64,000 nucleotides of DNA from Megamonas sp. UBA1796 (lineage in GTDB: Bacteria; Bacillota; Negativicutes; Selenomonadales; Selenomonadaceae): assembly GCA_002319795.1 (NCBI GenBank), contig DCFU01000032.1, positions 32,980 to 96,979 on the forward strand, written 5' to 3'. Shown here in pieces: positions 1 through 8,031 of the stretch (position 1 is the stretch's first letter; each line of letters begins with the position of its first letter). A program made the translations under genes and the position numbers. The notes beneath the pieces were generated by a model. It did not search any database, was not told the origin of the DNA, and saw only the letters and a program-made list of their open reading frames with translations.

Positions 1-46
1 ATGCAGGTCTAGCCAACCGCATAAAAATAACAGGGAGGTCTTTATC

Positions 47-370
47 ATGAAAGATAAAAATATACAACGTTTAGAGGCTATGGAATATCGCGAAGCCTGT
101 GCTAAGGATAATGGCATTGCTGTAGGCTATACGAAATTCTGTACAGACTATGAAAAATATACAATGAGCCAGAATCTTACGAATCATTTCGAGCATAAAC
201 CTGGCAATCTATGCGCAGTGGATTGGAGCGGGCCAACCATGAAAATTATTGCCCCTGTTACAGCTGAAATCGGTAGTAGGGTGTTGTCCTACACATGCCA
301 GGTGATTTGGACTTATAAGTATAATAAGCGGTACTGGAAACTTGAAGAGCCTGGCGTGATAACCGAATAG
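47..370 (+). pseudogene. IS21-family IstA transposase remnant
   Basis: A 107-codon reading frame whose first two thirds (to about residue 75) resemble the middle of IS21-family IstA transposases. It has the stretch ending LTNHFEHKPG followed by VDWSGPTMKI, where the Asp of VDW is the first acidic residue of the DDE catalytic core. The helix-turn-helix region that should precede it is missing, and so is the catalytic core after about residue 75. The last 30 residues do not continue the family pattern, so a frameshift or junction is likely near base 270. No istB partner follows. It is probably non-functional and marks an old insertion at the edge of the xyloside locus. A good Shine-Dalgarno sequence (agggaggt) precedes the ATG, so a short peptide could still be made. 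Confidence 0.7.
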
Positions 371-469
371 AGCAGTGGTCATTCATGATAGAGAATTATA
401 GACACTATTTTGTATCCCTCAAATCGCAAAGGAGGGTAATCAAGCGGTAACTATGTAAGATTATTCTTT

Positions 470-483
470 GCGTTCATGAGCAC
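470..483. repeat. 14-base direct repeat, copy 1
   Basis: The sequence gcgttcatgagcac is found here and again exactly at 680-693, 210 bases downstream. The shared taaaacg a little further on in both copies suggests a partial duplication with later drift. Each copy contains an ATG opening a very short frame (476-496 here). Confidence 0.6.
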
Positions 484-637
484 ACTAAAACGGTAAGAGA
501 TAGTGCAAGCAGATGGACTGCATATCAATCTCAGTCGATAAAATCATAGTACATAAATTTATATCATAACCTATACAGCCTTTATTTATTTGCTTATTTT
601 TAAAAAGCAAAATTTTCTAAAAAAAACGAATTGCAAC

Positions 638-666
638 TTGACTCTTATTATTTCATATGTTATATT
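638..666 (+). promoter_or_regulatory. Sigma-A promoter for the xyloside operon
   Basis: TTGACT (638-643), a 17-base spacer, then TATATT (661-666), close to the vegetative consensus. It lies about 265 bases before the transporter ATG and is the only good promoter in the gap, so the transporter and xylosidase mRNA should carry a long leader. No clean LacI-type palindrome was recognised around it. Confidence 0.7.
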
Positions 667-679
667 GTTTTAAATGGAG

Positions 680-693
680 GCGTTCATGAGCAC
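680..693. repeat. 14-base direct repeat, copy 2
   Basis: Second copy of gcgttcatgagcac. It is preceded directly by ggagg and includes the ATG of a five-codon frame (MSTQI, 686-703) just downstream of the promoter, so this copy could be translated as a leader peptide. Confidence 0.6.
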
Positions 694-930
694 GCAAATA
701 TAAAAGTAAAACGTCAGGCGCGATGTATGTAATTGCAACGGAACGTATGACGGCAATAGTATAGTAGCTGTTGAGGAGGGATAATTACGGTCACGATAAA
801 AGTTCATTCTCTTATGAAAAAGCCATACGTTGTATTCATGTGAATGGTGTCAGTAAACTGGGTCTTGTTAGCGGGAGAAAAAGTGTTTTGTAGATGAGAA
901 GAGAAATCTTTATAGAAAAGGAGTTTTTTT

Positions 931-2379
931 ATGGAATTGCAAACAAGTTTACCGCAGACGGATGAATTTGCCAAACTGTCCTGGAAGGAGCGGATCAGTT
1001 ATGGAGCAGGGGATTTGGCTCAGAATCTTATTTTTGGTACAATCGGCTCCATGCTGCTCTTTTACATGACAACGGTTTTCGGATTATCGGCAGCAATCGG
1101 AGCGACGATTTTCCTCATTGTTCGTTGTGTCAATGTTGTTTGGGACCCGTGGGTAGGAACTGTCGTAGATAAAGCAAATTTCAAAAATGGAAAATATAAG
1201 CCATTCCTGATATATTTTGGCATTCCGTTGACTATCTTTTCAGCGATGTTATTCTTGCCGATTCCGGCTATTCGCGGGAATGTGTTTTATGCAATTTTTT
1301 CGTATTTGGCGACAGCGCTGATATACTCTTTTGTCAACATTCCTTATGGAGCTCTGAACGCTTCTCTTACCCGAGATAATGAGGAGATTTCTACTTTGAC
1401 TAGCGTGCGGATGACGGAAGCGAATATCGGCAATTTGCTGGTCTATACGTTTTTGCCATTGTTCGTTCAATTGGCTTCACCGGACAAGAAGTTGCAGGAT
1501 ATAGGTTTCTTCGGCATCAAGCTCAATTTAGGCAACTATGCTTCGCCAGACGCGGCGGGGGCTTATTTTACAGTGATGTCAATCTATATGGTTATAGGGT
1601 TGCTGCTGCTGTTTTGCACGTATTTTGGCGTTCGGGAACGTGTTTTACCGACGCAAGAGGAAACCGATGCTGTCAGAATTTCGGACCTTTGGGAAGAGTT
1701 AAAGCGCAATAAGCCATTGCAGATTTTAGGGGTTTTCTTTATGGTTGCATTTACGTTCATGTTTTTTGGTAATACGACTTGGCCGTTTTATATGCAATAT
1801 GCGATCGGTCATTCTGAATGGTTAGCCTCCATCAATCTGATTGGCTCTATACCAGGTATTTTCTTAGTATTTCTCTGGCCGGTGGTACGTAAAAAGATTG
1901 GTAAGCGTGCATTCTTTTATGCTTTTTTGACCCTTTTCATCATCGGTCAGCTTCTGCTATGGGTTTGGTCCTTGCCGCAGTTCCGCGATACGATTGCTTT
2001 GGGGTATGTTGGTCGTTTTTTAATGCAATGGGGGCTGACGGCTGCGACTGGTTACATGTGGGCGCTTGTACCGGAAATCATATCTTATGGTGAATATCAA
2101 TCAAAGAAGAGGGTTGCTGGTATTATCAATTCCCTGATGGGATTATTCTTCAAGATTGGGCTGGCCCTGGGAGGCATCATTCCGGGATATATCAATGCAT
2201 TCTTTGCATTTGATGGCAATAAAGCTGTTCAATCGGCTTCAGCTCTTTCAGGTATCTCGATTTCTATGATTTGGCTGCCAATTCTTTTTGCGGTGTTTTC
2301 CATGTGGATTATCAGTCGATACCCTTTGAGCGACAGCGATATCGATCAGATTAACCGCGCAATCCAGGAACGTAGATAA
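931..2379 (+). CDS. GPH-family glycoside/pentoside:cation symporter
   Basis: An inner-membrane transporter of 482 residues from the glycoside-pentoside-hexuronide:cation symporter family (MelB/XynP-like), a branch of the major facilitator superfamily. The N-terminal SYGAGDLAQN motif after a short cytoplasmic lead is typical of the family. About twelve hydrophobic segments can be read, and the length is right. The start is ATG with aaggag seven to eight bases upstream. The GH43 beta-xylosidase follows 44 bases downstream in the same direction, so the likely substrate is a short xyloside or arabinoxylan oligosaccharide, which the next gene would split inside the cell. A LacI-type gene beyond it is the probable regulator. 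Family assignment is firm; substrate is inferred from context. Confidence 0.88.
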   Translation: MELQTSLPQTDEFAKLSWKERISYGAGDLAQNLIFGTIGSMLLFYMTTVFGLSAAIGATIFLIVRCVNVVWDPWVGTVVDKANFKNGKYKPFLIYFGIPLTIFSAMLFLPIPAIRGNVFYAIFSYLATALIYSFVNIPYGALNASLTRDNEEISTLTSVRMTEANIGNLLVYTFLPLFVQLASPDKKLQDIGFFGIKLNLGNYASPDAAGAYFTVMSIYMVIGLLLLFCTYFGVRERVLPTQEETDAVRISDLWEELKRNKPLQILGVFFMVAFTFMFFGNTTWPFYMQYAIGHSEWLASINLIGSIPGIFLVFLWPVVRKKIGKRAFFYAFLTLFIIGQLLLWVWSLPQFRDTIALGYVGRFLMQWGLTAATGYMWALVPEIISYGEYQSKKRVAGIINSLMGLFFKIGLALGGIIPGYINAFFAFDGNKAVQSASALSGISISMIWLPILFAVFSMWIISRYPLSDSDIDQINRAIQERR

Positions 2380-2423
2380 ATAGCTCACAGAAGAAAAGAT
2401 GAACGATTAGGAAGAAGGAAGTT

Positions 2424-4055
2424 ATGATGAAAATTAAAAACCCAGTACTGCCAGGTTTTCATGCTGATCCTAGTATGATTCGCGTAGGGGATACCTATTA
2501 TATTGCCAATTCGACGTTTGAGTGGTTTCCTGGCGTTCGCTTGCATGAATCGAAGGATTTGGTTCATTGGAAACTTCTTTCCTCCCCGTTGTCGACAATA
2601 ACTTTGCTGGATATGAAGGGGAACCCTTCCTCGGGTGGGATTTGGGCACCAGATTTGTCTTTTGCAGATGGTAAATTCTGGCTGGTCTATACAGATGTTA
2701 AGGTTACTGAGGGGGCCTTCAAGGATATGACGAACTATCTGACGACGGCTGAAAAGATCACTGGTCCTTGGTCTGAGCCTGTTCGATTGAACGGGGTTGG
2801 TTTTGATGCTTCGCTTTTCCATGACGACGATGGCAGAAAATATCTGGTTCAGCAGACTTGGGATCATAGGGAATATCGGCATCCATTCCACGGGATTACA
2901 TTGACCGAATTTAATCCTGTAACGATGAAAATGAAACCTCAAACAGCACGAATAATTTATGCCGGAACTGAGGTTAGGCTGGTGGAAGGGCCGCATCTCT
3001 ACAAGATCAAAGACTATTACTATTTGTTTGCTGCGCAGGGGGGCACAGTTTGGACGCATCAGGAGGTAGTTGCCCGTTCGAGGAGCTTAGAAGCCGAGGA
3101 TTTTATAACGGAACCAGGAAGGCCCTTTATCACGAATTTTGACACACCTGATTTTGCCTTACAGAAGCAGGGACATGGTTCCTTGGTAGAGACTCCGGCG
3201 GGTGAATGGTATTATGCTTCTTTGGTTGGGCGGCCGTGGCATCATGCCAATGAATCTGACTGGGACCCACGTGGATGGTGCACCTTGGGACGGGAAACAT
3301 CCATTCAGCAAGTTACCTGGGATGAACAAGGCTGGCCTAGAGTTGTAGGCGGAACTGGCGGACAGCTAGAAGTGGATGCTCCAAAGGATGCAATCTTGAC
3401 TGAGTCACCTATCGATAATTCTCGTTATGACGATTTTTCCCAGATGTCGCTGGATATGGAGTGGAGTACACTGCGGATTCCGTTTACGGAGAAAATGGGA
3501 CATTGTGGCAACGGGGAACTACAGTTGATTGGTCACGGCTCTCTGGCTTCGACGATGGATACCTCGTTGATTGCCAGCCGTTGGCAGGCATTCAGCTTTG
3601 ATGCGGAAACGAAAGTCAGCTTCGCTCCTTGGAGCTATCAGCAGATGGCTGGGTTGACGAATTTCTATAATGATAAGCATTGGTCCTGGATATTCGTAAC
3701 GTTTGATGAAGATCGTAAAACGCGGGTTATCGAAATTGCTGAAAATAATCGTGGGAACTACACCTCATATTTGCGTGACAAGGCTGTGGTTATTTCAAAA
3801 GATGTGGAAACAGTCTGGTTTAAAACTTTGGTTAGAAAATCTTATTATCAATATGCTTATTCCTTTGATGGGAACAATTGGTCATTGATCGATGTCAAGC
3901 TGGACGCGGCTGTATTATCCGATGATTATGTACTTCAAAGTTATGGGGGCTTTTTTACAGGAGCGTTTGTGGGGTTGGCTGCAGTTGATTATGCGGGATA
4001 TGATACGGCTGCGACATTTGGTTATTTCAGTTATAAGGAATTGGCTGAAGGTTGA
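2424..4055 (+). CDS. xynB: Glycoside hydrolase family 43 beta-xylosidase
   Basis: Probably a cytoplasmic exo-beta-1,4-xylosidase (possibly with alpha-arabinofuranosidase activity) that releases pentoses from imported oligosaccharides. It has 543 residues and no signal peptide, the usual size for two-domain GH43 enzymes. The five-blade propeller is N-terminal (about 1-310) and a beta-sandwich domain is C-terminal (about 330-540). The three GH43 acidic residues are visible: Asp15 in PGFHADPS (general base), Asp128 in FDASLF (pKa modulator) and Glu188 in VEGPHLYK (general acid). Two in-frame ATGs open the gene (2424 and 2427), both served by the aggaagaagg site upstream. It is co-transcribed with the symporter. 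Confidence 0.9.
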   Translation: MMKIKNPVLPGFHADPSMIRVGDTYYIANSTFEWFPGVRLHESKDLVHWKLLSSPLSTITLLDMKGNPSSGGIWAPDLSFADGKFWLVYTDVKVTEGAFKDMTNYLTTAEKITGPWSEPVRLNGVGFDASLFHDDDGRKYLVQQTWDHREYRHPFHGITLTEFNPVTMKMKPQTARIIYAGTEVRLVEGPHLYKIKDYYYLFAAQGGTVWTHQEVVARSRSLEAEDFITEPGRPFITNFDTPDFALQKQGHGSLVETPAGEWYYASLVGRPWHHANESDWDPRGWCTLGRETSIQQVTWDEQGWPRVVGGTGGQLEVDAPKDAILTESPIDNSRYDDFSQMSLDMEWSTLRIPFTEKMGHCGNGELQLIGHGSLASTMDTSLIASRWQAFSFDAETKVSFAPWSYQQMAGLTNFYNDKHWSWIFVTFDEDRKTRVIEIAENNRGNYTSYLRDKAVVISKDVETVWFKTLVRKSYYQYAYSFDGNNWSLIDVKLDAAVLSDDYVLQSYGGFFTGAFVGLAAVDYAGYDTAATFGYFSYKELAEG

Positions 4056-4153
4056 AAAAATAAGCGATAAAAATTAAGCTTGTACTATAATGGAAGTGGT
4101 TTAATTTTAGGAATCTGGATTTCAAATTGCATGGATCAAGGATTGTAAGGTGG

Positions 4154-4185
4154 GGCTGCCAAAGACGAAAGGTTTTTTGGCAGCC
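4154..4185. repeat. 10-bp inverted repeat between xynB and the LacI gene
   Basis: ggctgccaaa (4154-4163) and tttggcagcc (4176-4185) form a perfect 10-bp stem around a 12-base loop. Its strength suggests a terminator, but there is no T-run on either side, so an operator or a processing hairpin is also possible. Confidence 0.55.
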
Positions 4186-4329
4186 TTAATGTATGCGTGT
4201 GTAAAAAGTACTGTGCCGAATTTATTTGTGCGGGATAAGGAAAACCTGGTGAAATCAATAAATTTTCGTTTACCGCATGGGGGTAACTTGGTAAAATAGA
4301 GAGGAAAAGGAACACATGGAGGTGACAAT

Positions 4330-5346
4330 GTGGTAACGATAAAAAGAATCGCAGAGCTTTGCGGCGTCTCCCGTGGTACTGTGGACCGGGCGTTGAATGG
4401 GCGTGGACGGGTGAATCCTGACACGGCAGCAGCTATTCATGAGATGGCAGAAAAACTTGGTTATGAGCCAAATCCTGCTGGTAAGGCACTGGCGGCACGT
4501 AAGCATAAACCGATTGTAGGTGTAGTGATTTATTCAGAAGGAAATCCGTTTTTTGATGAAGTGCTGCGTGGTATGGAGGATGCAGCGAAGGAATATAAAA
4601 TTTATGGTTTTCAAGTGGTGCATCATCGGATGAAAGGCTATTCGGTGGAAAAGCAACTCACATTGTTGGAGGAGATACAAGGCGGGATTAATGCCCTGAT
4701 TATCAGTCCAATCAATGACCCGTTGATTGCAAAGAAGCTCAACGAAATGGTAGATGCGGGGATTTTTGTAGTAACCGTAAATAATGATTTGGAAGGGACC
4801 AAACGTCACAGCTATGTGGGTAGTGATTATTTCAATGGTGGGGTGACAGCCTGTGCGTTGCTCCAGGTACTGATTGGCGATATTGCTCAAATAGGGATAG
4901 TATTGGGCGACCGACATGTCTTTGGACATGCGTTGCGGTTGAAGGGCTTTCAATACCGTATGCAAGGTGTGTCAAAATTTCAGATTGTCGATATCATAGA
5001 ACACGAAGATGATGATTTTTTGGCTTATGATCTTACCCGACAGCTCTTCAGAAATCATCCGGAGGTCAATGCAATTGCCAGTCTGGCCGCTGGTGTTTAT
5101 GGAATCTGCCGGGCGGTTATGCAGCTGCCAGCAGAAAAAAGACCCGTGGTCATTGCGTTTGATAGCGTGCCGACGACAGTCGAAATGATGGAGCAGGGGA
5201 TTATCAAGGCGATCATCTATCAACACCCTTATCGACAGGGACATTTGGCGCTGGACTTGGCGTTTAATTATTTAGTCAAGGGACATTTTCCTGATTGTAG
5301 AGCCTATATACTGAAAAATGAAATAAAACTTATTGAAAATCTTTAA
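4330..5346 (+). CDS. LacI-family transcriptional regulator
   Basis: A DNA-binding regulator of 338 residues. An N-terminal LacI helix-turn-helix (about 2-48: IKRIAELCGVSRGTVDRALN) and hinge precede a periplasmic-binding-protein-like effector domain of the ribose/xylose-binding type (about 60-335). The start is GTG, preceded by ggaggtga. An ATG at 4328 overlaps it but is out of frame. Position next to the transporter and xylosidase makes it the likely local regulator, with a pentose or xyloside as effector; that role is inferred. It is separated from xynB by a 274-base gap holding an inverted repeat, so it may have its own promoter (a TATAAT sits at 4086-4091 without a good -35). Confidence 0.85.
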   Translation: MVTIKRIAELCGVSRGTVDRALNGRGRVNPDTAAAIHEMAEKLGYEPNPAGKALAARKHKPIVGVVIYSEGNPFFDEVLRGMEDAAKEYKIYGFQVVHHRMKGYSVEKQLTLLEEIQGGINALIISPINDPLIAKKLNEMVDAGIFVVTVNNDLEGTKRHSYVGSDYFNGGVTACALLQVLIGDIAQIGIVLGDRHVFGHALRLKGFQYRMQGVSKFQIVDIIEHEDDDFLAYDLTRQLFRNHPEVNAIASLAAGVYGICRAVMQLPAEKRPVVIAFDSVPTTVEMMEQGIIKAIIYQHPYRQGHLALDLAFNYLVKGHFPDCRAYILKNEIKLIENL

Positions 5347-5388
5347 TCAGGATGACAAAAAACGCCTTCTATAGTCTTTGTGTCTGAA

Positions 5389-5426
5389 CATCTATATGAA
5401 TGTAATGTCTTTCATTCATATAGATG
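5389..5426. repeat. Perfect 14-bp inverted repeat after the LacI gene
   Basis: catctatatgaatg (5389-5402) and cattcatatagatg (5413-5426) are exact reverse complements separated by ten bases. The stem is AT-rich and no T-run follows, so it is an atypical terminator. A protein-binding site or insertion-sequence scar are alternatives. Confidence 0.6.
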
Positions 5427-5547
5427 CAGCGCGGTAAACACACCTATCTTTTTATTGGTGCCAGGTGCAACATAAACGTAATTGATCCGTGGAGTAGACT
5501 GCCTTGCGTAGCAGACATTGAGAGGTATACGATGTAGGATTCTGTCT

Positions 5548-5692
5548 ATTGCCGACGAGCTCAAGAGCCTTCCAAGACGGTTACTTGGCTACCATACGTC
5601 AGCGGATTTCTTCGAGGCACTCTTGGATAAAGTATATACTGCTGATAATAATTATGGATTAAAGTTTTGTTCGAATTGCTATTGCAAATTAC
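5548..5692 (+). mobile_element. IS30-family transposase C-terminal remnant
   Basis: A reading frame through 5548-5643 encodes a stretch matching the C-terminus of IS30-family transposases: IADEL, SLPRRLLGYHT, then FFEALLDKVY. Everything upstream of this tail is lost and the frame runs on into unrelated sequence. The segment gaattgctattgcaaatt (5673-5690) resembles the AT-rich ends of IS30 elements and may be the old right end. It is a relic, not a mobile element. Confidence 0.6.
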
Positions 5693-5877
5693 GGTTGATA
5701 TACCTTATAATAAAATGCGACTTATGAGTCGGTTAAGCAATCTGCCTATAGCTTTGAGAAAGTTCATTGAACTTCAATAAAAGTATTAAACGCTCTTTAT
5801 AGAACCAAAGTGGTTCGACAATCGTCTCAACTGGTTTACCAATGAGGTATACTGCTTTGGCAGATAAGTATAGAAGG

Positions 5878-5910
5878 CAGGTTGGAACGGATGTTTCCAG
5901 CCTGTTTTTT
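5878..5910 (+). terminator. Rho-independent terminator upstream of surE
   Basis: Stem caggttggaa (5878-5887) with ttccagcctg (5895-5904), one G-T pair, seven-base loop, then six T (5905-5910). It lies 35 bases before surE, so surE must start from a promoter close by or depend on read-through. Confidence 0.8.
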
Positions 5911-5945
5911 AGTAATTAAAAAAACGTTTATATGGAGGGGTTTAT

Positions 5946-6731
5946 TTGCGCATTTTACTTGTAAATGATGATGGCATTGCGTCGGAAGGAATAGAAGCAC
6001 TTGTCAAAGTGCTGGCAGTAAAACATGAGATTATCGTGGCGGCTCCAGCATCGGAGCAGAGCGGAATGTCACATGCTCTTACGGTAAGGAAAAAACTGCT
6101 GGTGGAATCGTATGCGTTCACGGAAACAGCACGTTTGGTGGAAGCATGGAAAATATCCGGCACCCCAACCGATTGTGTTAAACTTTATCTGGATGCTATG
6201 GCGGGTGATAAGAAACCAGAACTTGTCATTTCGGGAATTAACCGCGGCGCGAACCTGGGGTCGGATGTACTTTATTCGGGTACGGTTGGGGCTGCGATGG
6301 AAGGTTATTTTCATGGGATTTCTTCTATTGCGATTTCTCGTGAAGCTGAGGCAAAAATCGATTATGTAGAGATAGCATCCTGGCTTGAAGAATATATTCA
6401 GCTTTTTGGCCGGAAAGAATCGCAGCCGTACTTTTTGAATATTAATTTCCCCAGGGAATTTCGTGATAATGCTGCTGCGGAATTTGTGTTTACAGCCCTG
6501 GGACATCGTGATTATGTGAATGCTTTTAAGCGCAGTGTAGATGCTGAAGGCAAGGTATCCTATTTTATATCTGGTGAGATGTTGGATTTTGATAATAGCG
6601 AGGGAACAGATGTTTTTGCGGTAAAGAACGGTTATGTTTCTATTACGCCGCTGCAGCTTGACTTGACGGATTATTCCAGACTGCATGTACATCGTTCCCC
6701 ACTTGATGATGCAGGTGGTTTTAAACTATAA
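5946..6731 (+). CDS. surE: 5'/3'-nucleotidase SurE
   Basis: Survival protein SurE, a metal-dependent phosphatase that removes phosphate from nucleoside monophosphates and sometimes short polyphosphate in the cytoplasm. It has 261 residues, the usual size. Metal-binding residues are visible: Asp8 and Asp9 in LLVNDDGI, Ser39 in SEQSG, and Asn99 in SGINRGANLG, followed by the SGTVGAA motif. The start is TTG at 5946, preceded by atggagggg. It leads a cluster with ahcY and mtaD, where nucleoside handling is the common theme; ahcY begins 31 bases downstream. Confidence 0.93.
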   Translation: MRILLVNDDGIASEGIEALVKVLAVKHEIIVAAPASEQSGMSHALTVRKKLLVESYAFTETARLVEAWKISGTPTDCVKLYLDAMAGDKKPELVISGINRGANLGSDVLYSGTVGAAMEGYFHGISSIAISREAEAKIDYVEIASWLEEYIQLFGRKESQPYFLNINFPREFRDNAAAEFVFTALGHRDYVNAFKRSVDAEGKVSYFISGEMLDFDNSEGTDVFAVKNGYVSITPLQLDLTDYSRLHVHRSPLDDAGGFKL

Positions 6732-6762
6732 TAGAAGTAGATGAAAAATTAGGGGGAATTAT

Positions 6763-8007
6763 GTGATGGAATCTATGATTCGTGATATTAAGCTTGCACC
6801 GTCCGGTCATGACAAAATTAACTGGGTAAAAAATTTTATGCCGGTATTGGAAGCAGTCAACAAGGAGTTTTCTGTTTCGAAGCCTTTTGCGGGCAAAAAA
6901 ATGGTCGTAACTATGCATCTTGAGGCTAAAACGGCTTATCTGGCACTGGTGTTTAAAAATGCTGGTGCTGAAGTAACTGTTACGGGAAGCAATCCCTTGT
7001 CGACGCAGGATGATGTAGCAGCTGCGCTCGTTGAGGATGGCTTAAAGGTTTTTTCCTGGTACGACTGCACGCCAGCGGAATATGATACGTTTATAAATAA
7101 AGCACTCGATACCAAACCGGATATCATTGTTGACGATGGAGGAGATCTTGTTTCCATGCTGCATACGAAACGGCAGGAGCTTATTAGTGGTATTATCGGT
7201 GGCTCAGAGGAAACTACTACGGGTGTCCATCGCTTACATGCTTTGGCACATCAAGGGAAATTGCGGTTCCCGATGATTGCGGCCAATGATGCATATTGCA
7301 AATATTTGTTTGATAACCGCTATGGTACAGGCCAATCTACCTGGGATGGCATTATGCGCACGACCAATCTGGTTATAGCAGGCAAGAATGTCGTCATTGC
7401 TGGTTATGGCTGGTGTGGCAAAGGGGGCGCTATGCGTGCCAAAGGCCTTGGTGCGAATGTTATAATTACCGAGGTAGAACCTATCAAGGCTATTGAGGCT
7501 GTATTTGACGGTTTTCGGGTCATGCCGATGGATGAGGCGGCAAAAATCGGGGATATATTCCTTACTCTTACCGGAGATAAAGATATTATTCGCAAACAGC
7601 ATTTTGCGGTGATGAAAAATGGAGCCGTGATGGCAAATTCTGGACATTTCGATGTAGAGATTAATAAAGTCGAACTCAATGAAGTGTCAGTATCTTCACG
7701 TCCGGTACGTAAAAACATAGAAGAATTTGTCCAGCCAGACGGCCGTAAGCTGTATTTGCTGGCAGAGGGGCGTCTGGTAAATCTGGCAGCGGGAGATGGG
7801 CATCCAGCAGAGATCATGGATCTTTCCTTTGGTGTACAATTCTTCTCTGCGCTCCATCTGGTGCGGCATCATGCGGAGATGAAGAATGAGGTATATCTTA
7901 TGCCGGATGAGATCAATACGAAGATTGCCCGCATCAAACTCGAATCTCTCGGGATATCGATTGATGCGCTTACGCCGGAACAGCAGGCGTATTTGCAGCA
8001 GTCCTAA
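6763..8007 (+). CDS. ahcY: Adenosylhomocysteinase
   Basis: S-adenosyl-L-homocysteine hydrolase, which splits SAH reversibly into adenosine and homocysteine using tightly bound NAD. The product has 414 residues, matching the shorter prokaryotic form without the insertion of eukaryotic enzymes. The NAD-binding glycine motif is at about 214-221 (GYGWCGKG), and substrate-domain motifs include the HLEAKTA stretch near residue 50 and NSGHFDVEI. Translation could begin at GTG 6763 or ATG 6766; agggggaat lies at the right distance for both. It sits directly upstream of mtaD, whose enzyme can deaminate the same substrate, so the pair forms an SAH/MTA salvage unit. Confidence 0.93.
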   Translation: MMESMIRDIKLAPSGHDKINWVKNFMPVLEAVNKEFSVSKPFAGKKMVVTMHLEAKTAYLALVFKNAGAEVTVTGSNPLSTQDDVAAALVEDGLKVFSWYDCTPAEYDTFINKALDTKPDIIVDDGGDLVSMLHTKRQELISGIIGGSEETTTGVHRLHALAHQGKLRFPMIAANDAYCKYLFDNRYGTGQSTWDGIMRTTNLVIAGKNVVIAGYGWCGKGGAMRAKGLGANVIITEVEPIKAIEAVFDGFRVMPMDEAAKIGDIFLTLTGDKDIIRKQHFAVMKNGAVMANSGHFDVEINKVELNEVSVSSRPVRKNIEEFVQPDGRKLYLLAEGRLVNLAAGDGHPAEIMDLSFGVQFFSALHLVRHHAEMKNEVYLMPDEINTKIARIKLESLGISIDALTPEQQAYLQQS

Positions 8008-8031
8008 AATTTGTAAATTGGGGTGTTTTGT

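Larger units (their letters stand above)
371..930. other. Non-coding stretch and long leader before the transporter
   Basis: No convincing gene is visible. The left half is probably decayed insertion-sequence DNA. The right half holds a strong promoter (638-666) and a transcribed leader of about 260 bases before the transporter start. A 14-base direct repeat occurs twice here. Its second copy contains a five-codon mini-ORF (686-703) with its own Shine-Dalgarno sequence. Confidence 0.5.
5427..5945. other. Decayed insertion-sequence DNA and terminator before surE
   Basis: No intact gene. Contains the IS30-type transposase tail (5548-5643), a possible insertion-sequence end (5661-5692), a short palindrome gaacca/tggttc (5802-5816) and a Rho-independent terminator (5878-5910). 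The gene this terminator once served is not recognisable. Confidence 0.5.

Noticed and set aside
2385..3059. 224-codon minus-strand frame opposite xynB
   Set aside because: Antisense to the catalytic domain of GH43, with no family match or start signal.
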